Shown here: piece by piece, positions 33,707 to 43,039 of the stretch
Layout of the letters: the number at the start of each line of letters is the position of its first letter
Numbering within the stretch: the first letter of the stretch is position 1
The notes under the pieces: model-generated
The model's input: only the letters and a program-made list of their open reading frames with translations
Database searches by the model: none
What the model was told of the DNA's origin: nothing
From: an uncultured bacterium
GTDB taxonomy: Bacteria > Desulfobacterota > Desulfobaccia > Desulfobaccales > 0-14-0-80-60-11
Length of the DNA: 64,000 bases
Direction: 5' to 3'
Assembly (NCBI GenBank): GCA_937943575.1
Contig: CALEAV010000038.1
Span: 27,747 to 91,746 of the forward strand
Program-made: the position numbers and the translations under genes

Positions 33707-35915
33707 GGTTCGGAGAGGTCAGAGGCAGATCAAAGATAAACCGGGCGCCCCGGGGCACATTGTCCTCCACCCGGATGCGGCCGCCGTGATCCGCAATGAT
33801 GGACTGCACGATGGCCAGGCCCAGTCCGGTGCCGCCCTTCTTGGTGGAAAAGTAGGGCTCGAAGATGCGGGTCTTGTCCCGGTCCGGGATGCCGGGGCCG
33901 GAGTCCGCCACCTCCACCTCCACCCGCTGCTGCTCCGGCAGCAGCCGGGCCGCCAGGCGGATCTCCCCGCCGTCGCTTAGGGAGGCCAGGGCGTTGTCCA
34001 GAAGGTTGAGGAGCACCCGCTGCATCTGCTCCCGGTCCAGAGGGAGCGGTGGCAGCTCCGGGGCCGGGGTGAAGCTCAGGCGCAGGTTGGGGCGCCCCCC
34101 CTGGTAGAGCTTGATGGTTTCCCGGATCAGCTCATTCATATCGGTGGGGGCCAGGTGCAGGTGCGGCAGGCGGGCAAAGCGGGAGAACTCGTTCACCAGG
34201 TCCCGGATATGGTCCACCTGATCGCTGATGATGCGGGTGCACTCCTCAAAGACCTGGCCGTCGTCGGGCAGCTTGCCGGCATAGCGCCGCGCCAGTCGCT
34301 GGGCCGCCAGCTTGATGGGGGTCAGCGGGTTTTTCATTTCGTGGGCGATGCGCCGGGCCACCTCCCGCCAGGCCGCCTGGCGCTGGGCCCGTTCCAGCTC
34401 GGTGAGATCCTCAAAGACGATGACCACCCCCAGATCCCGGCCGTTTTCGTCCTTGAGGACGGTGGGCCTGAGGAGCAGGGACAAGGTGCGGTCCGGCAGG
34501 CTTAAGGTAAAGGGGCGCTCCACCGTGCCCTTGGGGTGGCGCCGGGCTTCGGCCACCACCTCGGCCAGCCGCTCGGCCTGCTCCGGGGAGACGAAGTCCC
34601 GGGCCGGCCGGCCCAGTACCTCCTCCCGATTGAGCCCCAGCATCCGGGCGGCGGACTCGTTGATGATGGTGATGTGCCCTTGGGCGTCCACCGCCACCAC
34701 CCCGGCGGCCACATTTTCCAGGAGGATTTCCATGTGGCGTTTGCGGGCCGCCAGTTCGGCGTGGGAGGCCCGGAGCTGCTCGTAGGCCTGGGCCAGCTGG
34801 GCCCGGCTCTGCTGCAGCTCCTGGGTCATGCGGTTGAAGGACTGCACCAGAAAACCGATCTCGTCGCTGCCCTCCAGATCAATGTGAAAGCTGAAATCGC
34901 CCCCGGCGATCTTGTGGGTGCCCTCGGCCAGCTGCTGGATGGGGGTGGTGATCTCCCGGGCCAGATAGAAGGCCACCCAGATGGCGGCCATGAGGGTGAG
35001 CAGGGTGACGATGATGAGGGCCAGATAGTGGCTGATGCGCACCGGCCGGATGAGGAGCTCCATGGCCTGCAGGTCCCGGAGGCTGGCCTCGGTGCCGGCT
35101 AGCCGGGCCCAGAAAAGCCGGGGATAGTAGTCCCGCACCACCAGATAGGCCACGGGGGGACCCTCCGGGGGCAAAGGGCTGAGGAGGCTCACCAGCCCGC
35201 CACCGGGCACCGTCTGGGTCAGGGTGAGCTCCTCGCCCCGAAAGGCGGCGGTGGGCGGCAGGGCCACCGGGGGCGCGGCCGCCGCCGCCGGGTCCCGGGA
35301 TTCGGCCAGCAGCTCCCCGCCGGGCTGAAACAGGGACACGGCCCACAGGCCATGGGCGGCCCGCCACTGGGAGAGGAGCGGTCCCAGCTCCTCCGGCCGC
35401 GGCCGCAGACGCCCCTCAGGGGTGAGGAACTCCCGGGCAAAGAGGCGGCCAAGCGCCTTGAGCTTCTCCCCGGCTTCCTGGGTAAAGGCCTGGGAGAGCA
35501 CCAGGTTCTGGTCCAGGACCTCCCCCAGACGGCCGCCCCAGTGCAGGTCCACCCGGCTGGAGATGAGCTGCCAGGCAATGAAAAACATGAACAGGGTGGG
35601 CAGCAGGGCCAGAGTGATGAAGGTCAGCACCAGCCGCACCCGCAGCCTTGAGCCGAAGACCCGCTGCCGCCGTTCCAAAAAGAGCCGGGTGAGGTGGCGG
35701 AAGACGAGGAAGGTGAGGAGGAGAAAGAGGATGGCGTTGAGGTTGAGGAGGCCGAAGGCCAGGAGGCTGCCGAAGAGGGGGTGGCCCCGCTGGCGCACCA
35801 GGTAGATCTCCACCCCGGTGAGGGTCACCACCAGAAGCAGGGTGAGGGCGATGAGGAACCGCTCCCGGCGGCGCTTGCGCTGCTCCGGGCCCAGACCGCC
35901 GGCCTCATCAGGCAT
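33681..35915 (-). CDS. NtrY-like membrane sensor histidine kinase
   Basis: A 744-residue kinase. Two N-terminal membrane helices and a third near residue 90 precede an extracytoplasmic region (about 110-280). Another helix near 290-315 follows, then a HAMP domain (AREITTPIQQLAEGTHKIAGGDFSFHI), a PAS domain (VAAGVVAVDAQGHITIINESAARMLGL), HisKA with His in RRIAHEMKNPLTPIKLAAQRLARRY, and an ATPase domain (NLLDNALASL, DSGPGIPDRDK, KKGGTGLGLAIV). This is the NtrY architecture. ATG 35915 overlaps the preceding kinase's stop by eight bases. The signal sensed is unknown; family links to nitrogen or redox control are only indicative. Confidence 0.92.
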   Translation of the reverse strand: MPDEAGGLGPEQRKRRRERFLIALTLLLVVTLTGVEIYLVRQRGHPLFGSLLAFGLLNLNAILFLLLTFLVFRHLTRLFLERRQRVFGSRLRVRLVLTFITLALLPTLFMFFIAWQLISSRVDLHWGGRLGEVLDQNLVLSQAFTQEAGEKLKALGRLFAREFLTPEGRLRPRPEELGPLLSQWRAAHGLWAVSLFQPGGELLAESRDPAAAAAPPVALPPTAAFRGEELTLTQTVPGGGLVSLLSPLPPEGPPVAYLVVRDYYPRLFWARLAGTEASLRDLQAMELLIRPVRISHYLALIIVTLLTLMAAIWVAFYLAREITTPIQQLAEGTHKIAGGDFSFHIDLEGSDEIGFLVQSFNRMTQELQQSRAQLAQAYEQLRASHAELAARKRHMEILLENVAAGVVAVDAQGHITIINESAARMLGLNREEVLGRPARDFVSPEQAERLAEVVAEARRHPKGTVERPFTLSLPDRTLSLLLRPTVLKDENGRDLGVVIVFEDLTELERAQRQAAWREVARRIAHEMKNPLTPIKLAAQRLARRYAGKLPDDGQVFEECTRIISDQVDHIRDLVNEFSRFARLPHLHLAPTDMNELIRETIKLYQGGRPNLRLSFTPAPELPPLPLDREQMQRVLLNLLDNALASLSDGGEIRLAARLLPEQQRVEVEVADSGPGIPDRDKTRIFEPYFSTKKGGTGLGLAIVQSIIADHGGRIRVEDNVPRGARFIFDLPLTSPNHGHHSHRG

Positions 35916-37782
35916 CGTCGTCCCAGGGACCTTTTCCGGCCGCTGCGGCTGCCTCACCTGTCCCCTCCCGCATCACCCCCCCCTGCTCTTTGGGGAGCTT
36001 CACCACGAAGGTGGAGCCCTGACCGGGGGTGCTGTCCACCAGGAGGCTGCCGTGGTGATCCGTGACGATCTTGTGAATCACCGCCAACCCCAGGCCGGTG
36101 CCCTTGGCCTTGGTGGTGAAGAAGGGATTGAAGATCCTGCCCAGAACCTCCGGGGTCATGCCCACCCCGGTGTCGGTCACGGAAAACCAGACGTGCCCTT
36201 CTTCGGCGCCGCTTTTCAGCACCAGCCGGCCGCCGCCGTCCATGGCCTCCAGGGCGTTTTTCATCAGATTGAGGAGCACCTGCTTCATCTGGTTGGCATC
36301 GGCCGACACCGGGGGCAGGCGGCTGTCCAGATCCTCCACGATGTCGACGCCCCGCTTCTTGGCTTCGGTCTCCAGCAGCTGCTCCACCTCCCGGATCACC
36401 TGGTTGAGGTTGAGGGGGGTCAAAACCGGGGGGGCCGGCCGGGTGAAGTCCCTCAGATCCCCCAGGAAGGTCTCCAGGCGCCGCACCTCCTCCCGGATAA
36501 GGCGCAGCTTTTCCTGGAGTTCGGCGCGGTCCTCCAGACGTTTGGCCACCTGGTGCGCCAGGCCGCCGATGACCATGAGGGGGTTTTTGATCTCATGACT
36601 GACATAGGCCGCCGCCTCCCCCACCGCCGCGAAGCGCTCCGAGCGCAGCAGACGCTCCTGGGACTCCCTCAGCTCCCGGGTCTTTTGTTCCACCTCCCGG
36701 GTGAGGGAGCGGTTATAGGTGAGGGCCACGCCGATGAGGACGCCGCTTCCCACCAGCAGCACCAGGAAGAAGACGCCGGCCAGGGCGATCTCCTGGTAGA
36801 GGACCTCCCAGATGTGGCCGGAGACCTCGCCCACCGGGGCCACCACCGCCACGCCCCAGAGATTGCGCGCCGCATCCTCCACCTCGGTGACGGAGCGGAT
36901 GAGGCCTTTGTCAAAGCGGATGGTCGTAAAAGCCGCCAATTTAAGGATCTTGCCGATCTCCTGACGGTGCCAGCCGGAGATGTACTCCGTGGTGCCCTCC
37001 TCCCCCCGGAAGATGCGCTCATGCATCTCCCGGATGCCGGCAAAGGAGATGGCGGGGTTGCGGGCCAGGCGCACGGCGAGGGCGTCCTGACCCACAAAAT
37101 CCGTCTCGTAATGGGCCAGAAAGACGCCGTCCTGGTTGATGATCCAGGGGTAGCCGGTGGCGCCGGAGCGCACCTCCCTGGTGGCCTGGCCGCAGATGAA
37201 GAAGGGGTCCGCCAGCAGGACCAAAACGCCGCGCAACTGCTCCTGGTGGTGGAGGGGGGCGGCCAAAGACAGGACCAGGCGCTCGCTGAAGGGCGGGTAG
37301 GGGCCGGGCCGGGTCTTCTCCAGCCGCAGGCGCCCCCGGTTGGCGGGTTGCCTGGCCCACTCCAGGGTCGCCTGATGGAGGTGCACCTCCCCTGCCGCCC
37401 CCGGCTGCCCCCGCCAGGAGAACTTCAGGGCGCCATCCGGCCCATACCATCCCAGATCCAGCACGCCCAGGGGAAGGAGGTCCTCCAGGCGGGTCCCCAG
37501 ATGCCGGTAGAAGTCGGGCGAATCGGGCTCCTCCGGCAGACCCCGGCTCATGGTGAGCAGGCTGCTCTCCAGGAAGTCCAGGTGGTTCTCCACGCTGTCG
37601 GCGATCTTGCGGGCCAGCACCAGCTGCTGCTGATTGAACTGGTCCCGGATCACCGCCTCCACCTTGAGATTGAGCAGGTGGAAGAGGTAGAAGAAGACCC
37701 CGGCAAACAGCACGGCCCCGGCGATGATGAGACCGAGGACCACCGGCATGGAGATGGCTCCCCGGGGTGAGGGCGCGGTCAT
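35908..37782 (-). CDS. Membrane sensor histidine kinase with double-Cache-like sensor
   Basis: A 624-residue kinase and first gene of the three-gene two-component operon. A membrane helix at about 15-38 precedes an extracytoplasmic sensor of about 270 residues (ATGYPWIINQDGVFLAHYETDFVGQDAL is Cache-like). A second helix at about 325-350 follows. There is no HAMP or PAS. HisKA has AAYVSHEIKNPLMVIGGLAHQVAKRL and the ATPase domain NLMKNALEAMDGG, DTGVGMTPEVLG and KAKGTGLGLAVI. It has no receiver of its own, so it probably feeds the same NtrX-like regulator. Its GTG/ATG-proximal leader is short (85 bases to mazG). Confidence 0.92.
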   Translation of the reverse strand: MTAPSPRGAISMPVVLGLIIAGAVLFAGVFFYLFHLLNLKVEAVIRDQFNQQQLVLARKIADSVENHLDFLESSLLTMSRGLPEEPDSPDFYRHLGTRLEDLLPLGVLDLGWYGPDGALKFSWRGQPGAAGEVHLHQATLEWARQPANRGRLRLEKTRPGPYPPFSERLVLSLAAPLHHQEQLRGVLVLLADPFFICGQATREVRSGATGYPWIINQDGVFLAHYETDFVGQDALAVRLARNPAISFAGIREMHERIFRGEEGTTEYISGWHRQEIGKILKLAAFTTIRFDKGLIRSVTEVEDAARNLWGVAVVAPVGEVSGHIWEVLYQEIALAGVFFLVLLVGSGVLIGVALTYNRSLTREVEQKTRELRESQERLLRSERFAAVGEAAAYVSHEIKNPLMVIGGLAHQVAKRLEDRAELQEKLRLIREEVRRLETFLGDLRDFTRPAPPVLTPLNLNQVIREVEQLLETEAKKRGVDIVEDLDSRLPPVSADANQMKQVLLNLMKNALEAMDGGGRLVLKSGAEEGHVWFSVTDTGVGMTPEVLGRIFNPFFTTKAKGTGLGLAVIHKIVTDHHGSLLVDSTPGQGSTFVVKLPKEQGGVMREGTGEAAAAAGKGPWDDDA

Positions 37783-37867
37783 GCGTCTTGCAACCTCAAG
37801 GGGTTTGTTTCCCTGAAAATATCACTTCCCGGGCCGAAGGACAACCGCGGGCCTCCCCGCCGGGCCC

Positions 37868-38662
37868 TCAGCGCTCCCCGGTTTTGGCCGCCTCCCAGAT
37901 GGCCTCCATCTCCTCCAGGGTGGCGGTCTCCGGGGTCTTGCCAGCCGTGGCCAGGGTGCGCTCCACCACGTGAAAGCGCTTGATGAATTTATACAGGGTG
38001 CGCCTGAGAGCGTGTTCGGGGTCGATTTTGAGAAAGCGGGCTACATTCACCAAGGCGAAGAGGAGATCCCCCAGCTCTTCCTCCCGGGCGGGATCCGGGG
38101 GGCCGGCCAGGGCGCGGCGGAATTCCTGCCACTCCTCCTCCACCTTCTCCAAGGCCCCTGCAATGTCCGGCCAGTCAAAGCCCAGGCGGGAGGCGGCCTC
38201 CCCCAGGCGCTGGGCCTGGGTCAGGGCCGGCAGGGCGGCGGAGACCTCCCCCAAAGAGCCCTCCTTGTGGGGCTTGCCCTCCCGGGCCTTGGCCTCCTGC
38301 CACAGGCGCCGCAGATCCTCCAGGGTCCGGGCTTCGGCGTCCCCGAAGACGTGGGGGTGGCGGTGGATCATCTTGGCGGTGATGGTCTGCACCACCTCCG
38401 CAAAGGTGAACTTCCCCCGCTCCCGGTAGAGGTCGCTCAGAAAGACGATATGCAGGAGGAGGTCGCCCAGCTCCTCCCGGATCTTGTCCGGGTCCCCCAG
38501 GTCCAGGGCCTCGATGAGCTCGTAGGCCTCTTCCAGCACGTAGGTCTTCAGGGTTTCCGGGGTCTGCCGGGCGTCCCAGGGGCAGCCTCCCGGCCCCCGG
38601 AGCCGGGCCACGATATTGAGGAACCGCTCGACCGCCTGGCCGGCGGTGGGTTCAGCCGACAC
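37868..38662 (-). CDS. mazG: Nucleoside triphosphate pyrophosphohydrolase MazG
   Basis: A 264-residue housekeeping enzyme hydrolysing non-canonical (d)NTPs to monophosphates. Two MazG folds are visible: GGCPWDARQTPETLKTYVLEEAYELIEAL with the EExxE metal site and EELGDLLLHIVF near residues 28-75, and a second KVEEEWQEFRRAL...EEELGDLLFALVNVARF near 175-215. Length equals the E. coli two-domain enzyme. Its start overlaps the cvpA-type gene by 11 bases. Confidence 0.95.
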   Translation of the reverse strand: MSAEPTAGQAVERFLNIVARLRGPGGCPWDARQTPETLKTYVLEEAYELIEALDLGDPDKIREELGDLLLHIVFLSDLYRERGKFTFAEVVQTITAKMIHRHPHVFGDAEARTLEDLRRLWQEAKAREGKPHKEGSLGEVSAALPALTQAQRLGEAASRLGFDWPDIAGALEKVEEEWQEFRRALAGPPDPAREEELGDLLFALVNVARFLKIDPEHALRRTLYKFIKRFHVVERTLATAGKTPETATLEEMEAIWEAAKTGER

Positions 38663-39218
38663 GCCTCTCCTCCCGTGATCTGCCTGATTGCACCGTTTTG
38701 GGGCGCTCCCGGCGCATCTGCTCCCGGTAATAGTCCTTCAGCCGCTGCTTGAACTCCGGCGGCAGATAGCCCAGGGCGTGCTTCGCCAGCCCCACCAGCA
38801 GCGGCGCAGTGCGGGACTCCTTCATCAAGGGCGAGTCCTTGGGGAGCACCACCCCCACCAGCATCAGGGCAAAACCCAGAACCAGGCCGCCCTTCACCAG
38901 GGCGAAGCCGGCGCCCAGGAGGCGGTCGAAGAAGTCCAGGTAGAGGTAATGCAACAGCCGCTGCAGGCCGAAGGCGACGAGGCGCACCGCCCAATATACG
39001 CCCACCAGGACGAGGGCGAAGGCGGCCCAGCGGGCGTAGGTGGGGTCCTTGATGAGGGGGGTGAGCCAGGCCCCCACCCGGGGATACCAGTGAGCCGCCG
39101 CCACCACCCCCCCCACGACTCCGGCCAGCACCGCCAGCTCCTGGAAGAAGCCGCGGTAGTAGCCCCGCAGCACAATGAGGGCCAGCAGCAGGATGATTCC
39201 CAGATCCAGCAGATTCAT
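38652..39218 (-). CDS. CvpA family membrane protein
   Basis: A 188-residue protein with four hydrophobic segments. It begins MNLLDLGIILLLALIVLRGYYRGFFQELAVLAGVVGGVVAA, the typical CvpA start. It continues FALVLVGVYWAVRLVAFGLQRLL and KGGLVLGFALMLVGVVLP and ends in a basic cytoplasmic tail. CvpA homologues are linked to colicin V export and to envelope stress or membrane homeostasis. The role here is unknown. It is co-translated with mazG. Confidence 0.85.
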   Translation of the reverse strand: MNLLDLGIILLLALIVLRGYYRGFFQELAVLAGVVGGVVAAAHWYPRVGAWLTPLIKDPTYARWAAFALVLVGVYWAVRLVAFGLQRLLHYLYLDFFDRLLGAGFALVKGGLVLGFALMLVGVVLPKDSPLMKESRTAPLLVGLAKHALGYLPPEFKQRLKDYYREQMRRERPKTVQSGRSREERRVG

Positions 39219-39353
39219 CGGCGTTCGTCAGTCACGGAGTCCCGGGCCCCCAAGGGGCGGCCGCCCGGACCGGTCGGCAACCCCAACGCCCCTCGGCCAC
39301 CGGGTGCGGCGATTCCCGACCCCCGGGCGCACGTCCCTTCAACCCCGCCAAGT

Positions 39354-39854
39354 TCAGTGGGGCTCCAGCTCCTCGGCCCGGTGCAGGCGGACATAGGTGA
39401 GCCGGGCCCCCAGGGGGAGGACCTCCCCGTAGATGAGGAGGCGCGTCAGGCGCCGGGGCTTGAGCCGCGTCTGCTGCCCCACATCCACGGCCAGCCGGTC
39501 ATAAAAGCCCTGCAGGCGGGGGGATTCGTAGAGCGACGCCCACCTGAGGTTCCACCAGCTCCGGGGGTGGCGGGCCAAGAGGGCATAATTGCTGAGCATG
39601 GCCGGGTCGTAAGCCAGATATTCCCAAAAATAGGCCTGAAAGCGCACCCGCCGGCCCGACAGGGCCCGGGCAGCGGCATGATCCCGCAGCTGGCCCAGGC
39701 TCACCTCCTGATACTCTTCGGGCAGGAAGCGGGGGGGCACCTGCCCCAGGCGGCCGCACCCGGCGGTCAGCGTAAGGATCAGGAGGAGACCGGCCACTCC
39801 CCCCTTGCCTCGTCGCCCAAATTCTGGCAAGGAACTAGATATTCCCTTTATCAT
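39354..39854 (-). CDS. Putative lipoprotein
   Basis: A 166-residue protein whose N-terminus has a basic region, a hydrophobic core (GVAGLLLILTLTAGC) and the lipobox LTAGC, so it should be lipidated at Cys32. The mature part has strands around RRVRFQAYFWEYLAYDP and LTRLLIYGEVLPLGARLTYVRLHRAEEL, resembling an OB-like envelope domain. The family is not recognised. ATG 39854 was chosen because it gives a normal signal sequence; a longer frame upstream would bury it. Confidence 0.7.
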   Translation of the reverse strand: MIKGISSSLPEFGRRGKGGVAGLLLILTLTAGCGRLGQVPPRFLPEEYQEVSLGQLRDHAAARALSGRRVRFQAYFWEYLAYDPAMLSNYALLARHPRSWWNLRWASLYESPRLQGFYDRLAVDVGQQTRLKPRRLTRLLIYGEVLPLGARLTYVRLHRAEELEPH

Positions 39855-39903
39855 CTCACGGCCCGCCCTCAGGTGAGACCGGCGGGGCTTCCAGGAGGGG
39901 GCC

Positions 39904-40161
39904 ATGACCTACCCGGTGATCATCCGACGGCATATGGGAGTCTCATCGTATCTGGTCCTGGACCAGCATCCCCGGGAACTGCTGCGCCATCCGGGCTTTG
40001 CCCAGGAATTCAGCGTCCGGATCTGGCTCGGCTCTCAGGATCCGGTGGACGCCCGGGAGGAATGGGCCGAGATGCTGGCTGAGGACGTGGACAACTTCTT
40101 CATCGTGGATGACAGCAACTGGGAATTCCGCCACGACCGGCACCTGTGGGAGGGCCTGTAA
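39904..40161 (+). CDS. Small hypothetical protein
   Basis: An 85-residue soluble acidic protein (EFSVRIWLGSQDPVDAREEWAEMLAEDVDNFFIVDDSNWEFRHDRHLWEG) starting at ATG 39904 after CAGGAGGGGG. It is divergent from the putative lipoprotein. No cysteines, membrane segment or known motif are seen, and the family is not recognised. The strong ribosome-binding site and protein-like composition support it. Confidence 0.6.
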   Translation: MTYPVIIRRHMGVSSYLVLDQHPRELLRHPGFAQEFSVRIWLGSQDPVDAREEWAEMLAEDVDNFFIVDDSNWEFRHDRHLWEGL

Positions 40162-40359
40162 GCCGGTTCCGGCCGGCGGGCCGGATGGGGGCCAGGGGAC
40201 CGGCGGCCCACCCTTTCCCACCCCCCCCGCATGGTTCCCTTTCCACATGGACATCCGGCCCCGGTTTCCCTGCCAGGGGGTCAGGAAAGGGGCGTGGGGA
40301 AAGGGGGCCTTCAGTCCCCCGGGCCTCCCCTGCCGGATTTCCCCCTCGCCCGCCTCATC

Positions 40360-41598
40360 TCACTTGCCGAAAAGAAAGACATGGGCCAGCACCTGGGCGT
40401 CGCCCACCAGGGTGCTGAGGCGGCAGAATTCGTTGGGCTGGTGGGCGGTCTCGCTCACCGTCATCCACACCGCCGCCGGCAGGCCCCGCCGCCGGAAGAA
40501 GGCCGCCACGGTGCCGCCGCCGATGCCCTGGGGGGCCGCCTCCCGGCCGTAGACCTCCCGGATGGCCCGCCTGAGGGCCTGCACCACCGGGGCTCCGGGG
40601 TCGGTGGGGGGCGCGGCGGGCTGCTCCTGGACCACCTCCAGGGTCACCGTCACCCCGAAGGGCCGGGCGGCCTCAGAGGCCAGGGCGGCCACCCGGGCCT
40701 TGACCTCCTCCAGGTCATACTCCGGCAGCACCCGGCAGTCCAGATAAAAGACGTCCCGGCCGGGAATGGTGTTCACATTGGGGACGTTGGCCTCCATTTT
40801 GGTGGGCTCGAAGGTGCTGGCGGGCGGCCGAAACAAAAGGTTCTCCCCGGGGAATTCCCTTCTCAGGGCCTCCAGGGCCACAATGGCGTGGGCCGCGGCC
40901 CGCAGGGTGTTATGGCCCAGCTCCGGGCGGCTGGCGTGGCACTGCCTGCCGGTCAGAGTGAGCTTCAGCCACAGCAGGCTCTTTTCCGCCACCTCGATCA
41001 TGGTGCCGTCAGGGCTGCCGGCGTCGGGGACGATGATGAGGTCGTCGGGGCTGAAAAGCTCCCCGTGCTCCCGGAGGAGGAAATCGAGCCCCCTGCCGCT
41101 GCCGGTCTCCTCGTCGGCCACCAGGGCCAGGGCCACGGTGCGGGCGGGGGTGGCGCCCACCTCCATCAGGCCCCGCACCGCCATGAGAGAGGCGACGATG
41201 CCGTGGTGGTTGTCCTCGGTCCCCCGGCCGTAGAGGCGGTCGCCCTCCACCCTGAGCGTGAAGGGGTCGGAATCCCACAGGGAGAGGTCCCCGGGGGGCA
41301 CCACGTCCAGGTGGCTGAGCACCCAGACCTTGCCCGCCTCCCGGCCCGGCAGCACGGCCACCAGATTGGGCCGCTCGCCCCCCGGCACCCGGGGGTCCGG
41401 GGCGGGGAAGCGGCGCACCTCCAAACCCAGGCGGCTCAGGAGCCCGGCCAGAAAGGCGGCCTTCTCCCCTTCGCCGGGGCCGCCGGCATCCGGCCCCACC
41501 GCCACCCGCCGCACCAGCTCCCGCTGCAGCTCCACCATCTCCGGCGCCAGCTCCTTGAGCCGGGCCGCCACCCGGGCAAACAGGTCGTCTGTGATCAT
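40360..41598 (-). CDS. M20 family metallopeptidase (dipeptidase/deacylase type)
   Basis: A 412-residue cytoplasmic zinc hydrolase. Metal ligands are visible in VLSHLDVVP, YGRGTEDNHHG, ADEETGSGRG with the catalytic Glu, IIVPDAGS and the late His in SETAHQPNEF. The dimerisation or lid domain (LKLTLTGRQCHASRPELGHNTLRAA) lies between. The motif GTEDNHHG replaces the usual GxxDDKG, as in some YgeY/PepV-like members. The substrate (peptide or acyl-amino acid) cannot be fixed. It converges with the small plus-strand gene ending at 40161. Confidence 0.88.
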   Translation of the reverse strand: MITDDLFARVAARLKELAPEMVELQRELVRRVAVGPDAGGPGEGEKAAFLAGLLSRLGLEVRRFPAPDPRVPGGERPNLVAVLPGREAGKVWVLSHLDVVPPGDLSLWDSDPFTLRVEGDRLYGRGTEDNHHGIVASLMAVRGLMEVGATPARTVALALVADEETGSGRGLDFLLREHGELFSPDDLIIVPDAGSPDGTMIEVAEKSLLWLKLTLTGRQCHASRPELGHNTLRAAAHAIVALEALRREFPGENLLFRPPASTFEPTKMEANVPNVNTIPGRDVFYLDCRVLPEYDLEEVKARVAALASEAARPFGVTVTLEVVQEQPAAPPTDPGAPVVQALRRAIREVYGREAAPQGIGGGTVAAFFRRRGLPAAVWMTVSETAHQPNEFCRLSTLVGDAQVLAHVFLFGK

Positions 41599-41687
41599 AT
41601 GAAACCGGGCTCAGGGGGGAGAAAAATTCCCCGGAGGGGAAGGAGGCTTCCGCCCCCGGGCGTCTTCCCCCGCTGCGCTTCATCATA

Positions 41688-41693
41688 TATAAT
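41688..41693 (+). promoter_or_regulatory. Consensus -10 element before the epimerase gene
   Basis: TATAAT lies within an A/T-rich island 66 bases upstream of the epimerase start. The -35 region (41665-41670, TTCCCC) is poor, so an activator may be needed. Confidence 0.4.
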
Positions 41694-41758
41694 GGCAGCT
41701 TATTTGGGCAAGTGAATATCAGGCCGACGGGCCGCCGGCATTGCCTAAGGAGGAGACC

Positions 41759-42172
41759 ATGAAGATCAAGCGCATCGCCCATCTGGGCATCGCGGTGAAG
41801 GACCTGGACCCGGCCAAAAAGCTCTATGGCGACAACCTCTGCCTGGAGCTGGGCGGCGAAGAGGTGGTGGAGACCCAGAAGGTCAAGGTGAGCTTCTTCA
41901 AGGTGGGGGAGAGTAACCTGGAGCTGCTCCTGCCCACTGCCCCGGACAGCCCGGTGGCCAAGTTCCTGGAGACCCGGGGGGAGGGCTTCCACCACCTGGC
42001 CCTGGAGGTGGAGGACATCGACGCCGCGGTGGCGGAGCTCAAGGCCGCGGGCGTCAAACTCATTGACGAGACCCCCCGGGAAGGGGCCCACCACACCCGG
42101 GTGGCCTTCATCCACCCCAAGGCCACCTTCGGGCTCCTGGTGGAGCTGGTGCAGTATCCCACCTCCCACTGA
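41759..42172 (+). CDS. mce: Methylmalonyl-CoA epimerase
   Basis: A 137-residue vicinal-oxygen-chelate fold enzyme interconverting (R)- and (S)-methylmalonyl-CoA. The signature is IAHLGIAVKDLDPAKKLYGDNLCLEL, the metal His in FHHLALEVEDI, and GVKLIDETPREGAHHTRVAFIHPKATFGLLVELVQY with the catalytic Glu. ATG 41759 follows TAAGGAGGAG. It implies a methylmalonyl-CoA pathway (propionate metabolism). The mutase is not in the window. Confidence 0.93.
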   Translation: MKIKRIAHLGIAVKDLDPAKKLYGDNLCLELGGEEVVETQKVKVSFFKVGESNLELLLPTAPDSPVAKFLETRGEGFHHLALEVEDIDAAVAELKAAGVKLIDETPREGAHHTRVAFIHPKATFGLLVELVQYPTSH

Positions 42173-42184
42173 GGCGGAGGCGGC

Positions 42185-42994
42185 ATGGGGCTGTCCCCCG
42201 AGGCCCTCATCTCCCGGGTCCAGGTCAACATTCCGTTCCCGTATCTCCTGGGCCCCTATGGGCCGCTGTTTCTGGAGCGGGGCCTGAACCCGGAGATCGG
42301 TCTGGACGCCCGCAGCCTCAGCCGCTACCCGCCCCGCATCCTCAAGGGCGTCGCCCGGCGTTTCCTCGCGGCCGGGCGGCGCCTCACGGTGCACGCCCCC
42401 TTTCAGGACATGGCGCCCGGAGCTCTGGATGATCTGGTGCTGGCGGCCACGAGGAAGCGCCTGCGTCAGGTCGTCCGCTGGCTGCCCGTCTTCCGGCCTG
42501 CAGCGCTGGTCTGCCACCTGGGCTATGAAGCCCGGCACTACCGCCACGCCCGGGGGAGGTGGCTGGCCCGGGCCGCCGCCACCTTCCGGGAGCTGGCCCA
42601 AGCCGCCCGAACCGCGGGCGTTCTTTTGGTGGTGGAAAATGTCTTCGAACAGGGGGAGGACAAAAACCTTTTTTTGGAGGTGCTTGAGCGAGCCGGGGCC
42701 GCCAACCTCAAGGTCTGTCTGGATGTGGGGCACCTGCTGGCCTTCGGGGACGGGGATTATGAAGGCTGGCTCGCCGCCCTGTGGCCCCATATCGGCCTGG
42801 TGCATCTCCACGACAACGACGGCAGCCATGACCACCACGCCGCCCTGGGTAGTGGCCGGGTGCCGTTGAAATTTATCCTGGACTATCTGGCGGCGCGCCT
42901 GGCAAAGCCGCCCCTCATCACCCTGGAGCCCCACGCCGAGGGGAGTCTGGAGCCGTCTTTGGCATACCTGGCCCAGATCTGGCCTTGGGAGTGA
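42185..42994 (+). CDS. Xylose isomerase-like TIM-barrel protein (sugar phosphate isomerase/epimerase family)
   Basis: A 269-residue protein of the AP_endonuclease_2/xylose isomerase-like barrel. Motifs are LTVHAPFQDM, LVCHLGYE, LLVVENVFEQ with a metal Glu, VCLDVGHLLAF with Asp and His, LVHLHDNDGSHDHHAALGSGRVPL and LITLEPHAE. These residues usually bind a divalent metal pair. It is 12 bases after mce and likely co-transcribed. The reaction is unknown. Confidence 0.82.
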   Translation: MGLSPEALISRVQVNIPFPYLLGPYGPLFLERGLNPEIGLDARSLSRYPPRILKGVARRFLAAGRRLTVHAPFQDMAPGALDDLVLAATRKRLRQVVRWLPVFRPAALVCHLGYEARHYRHARGRWLARAAATFRELAQAARTAGVLLVVENVFEQGEDKNLFLEVLERAGAANLKVCLDVGHLLAFGDGDYEGWLAALWPHIGLVHLHDNDGSHDHHAALGSGRVPLKFILDYLAARLAKPPLITLEPHAEGSLEPSLAYLAQIWPWE

Positions 42995-43039
42995 GGGGCT
43001 CCTGGGGGCAGGGCGGCGAGCTTGCTCAGGCGGCCCCGG

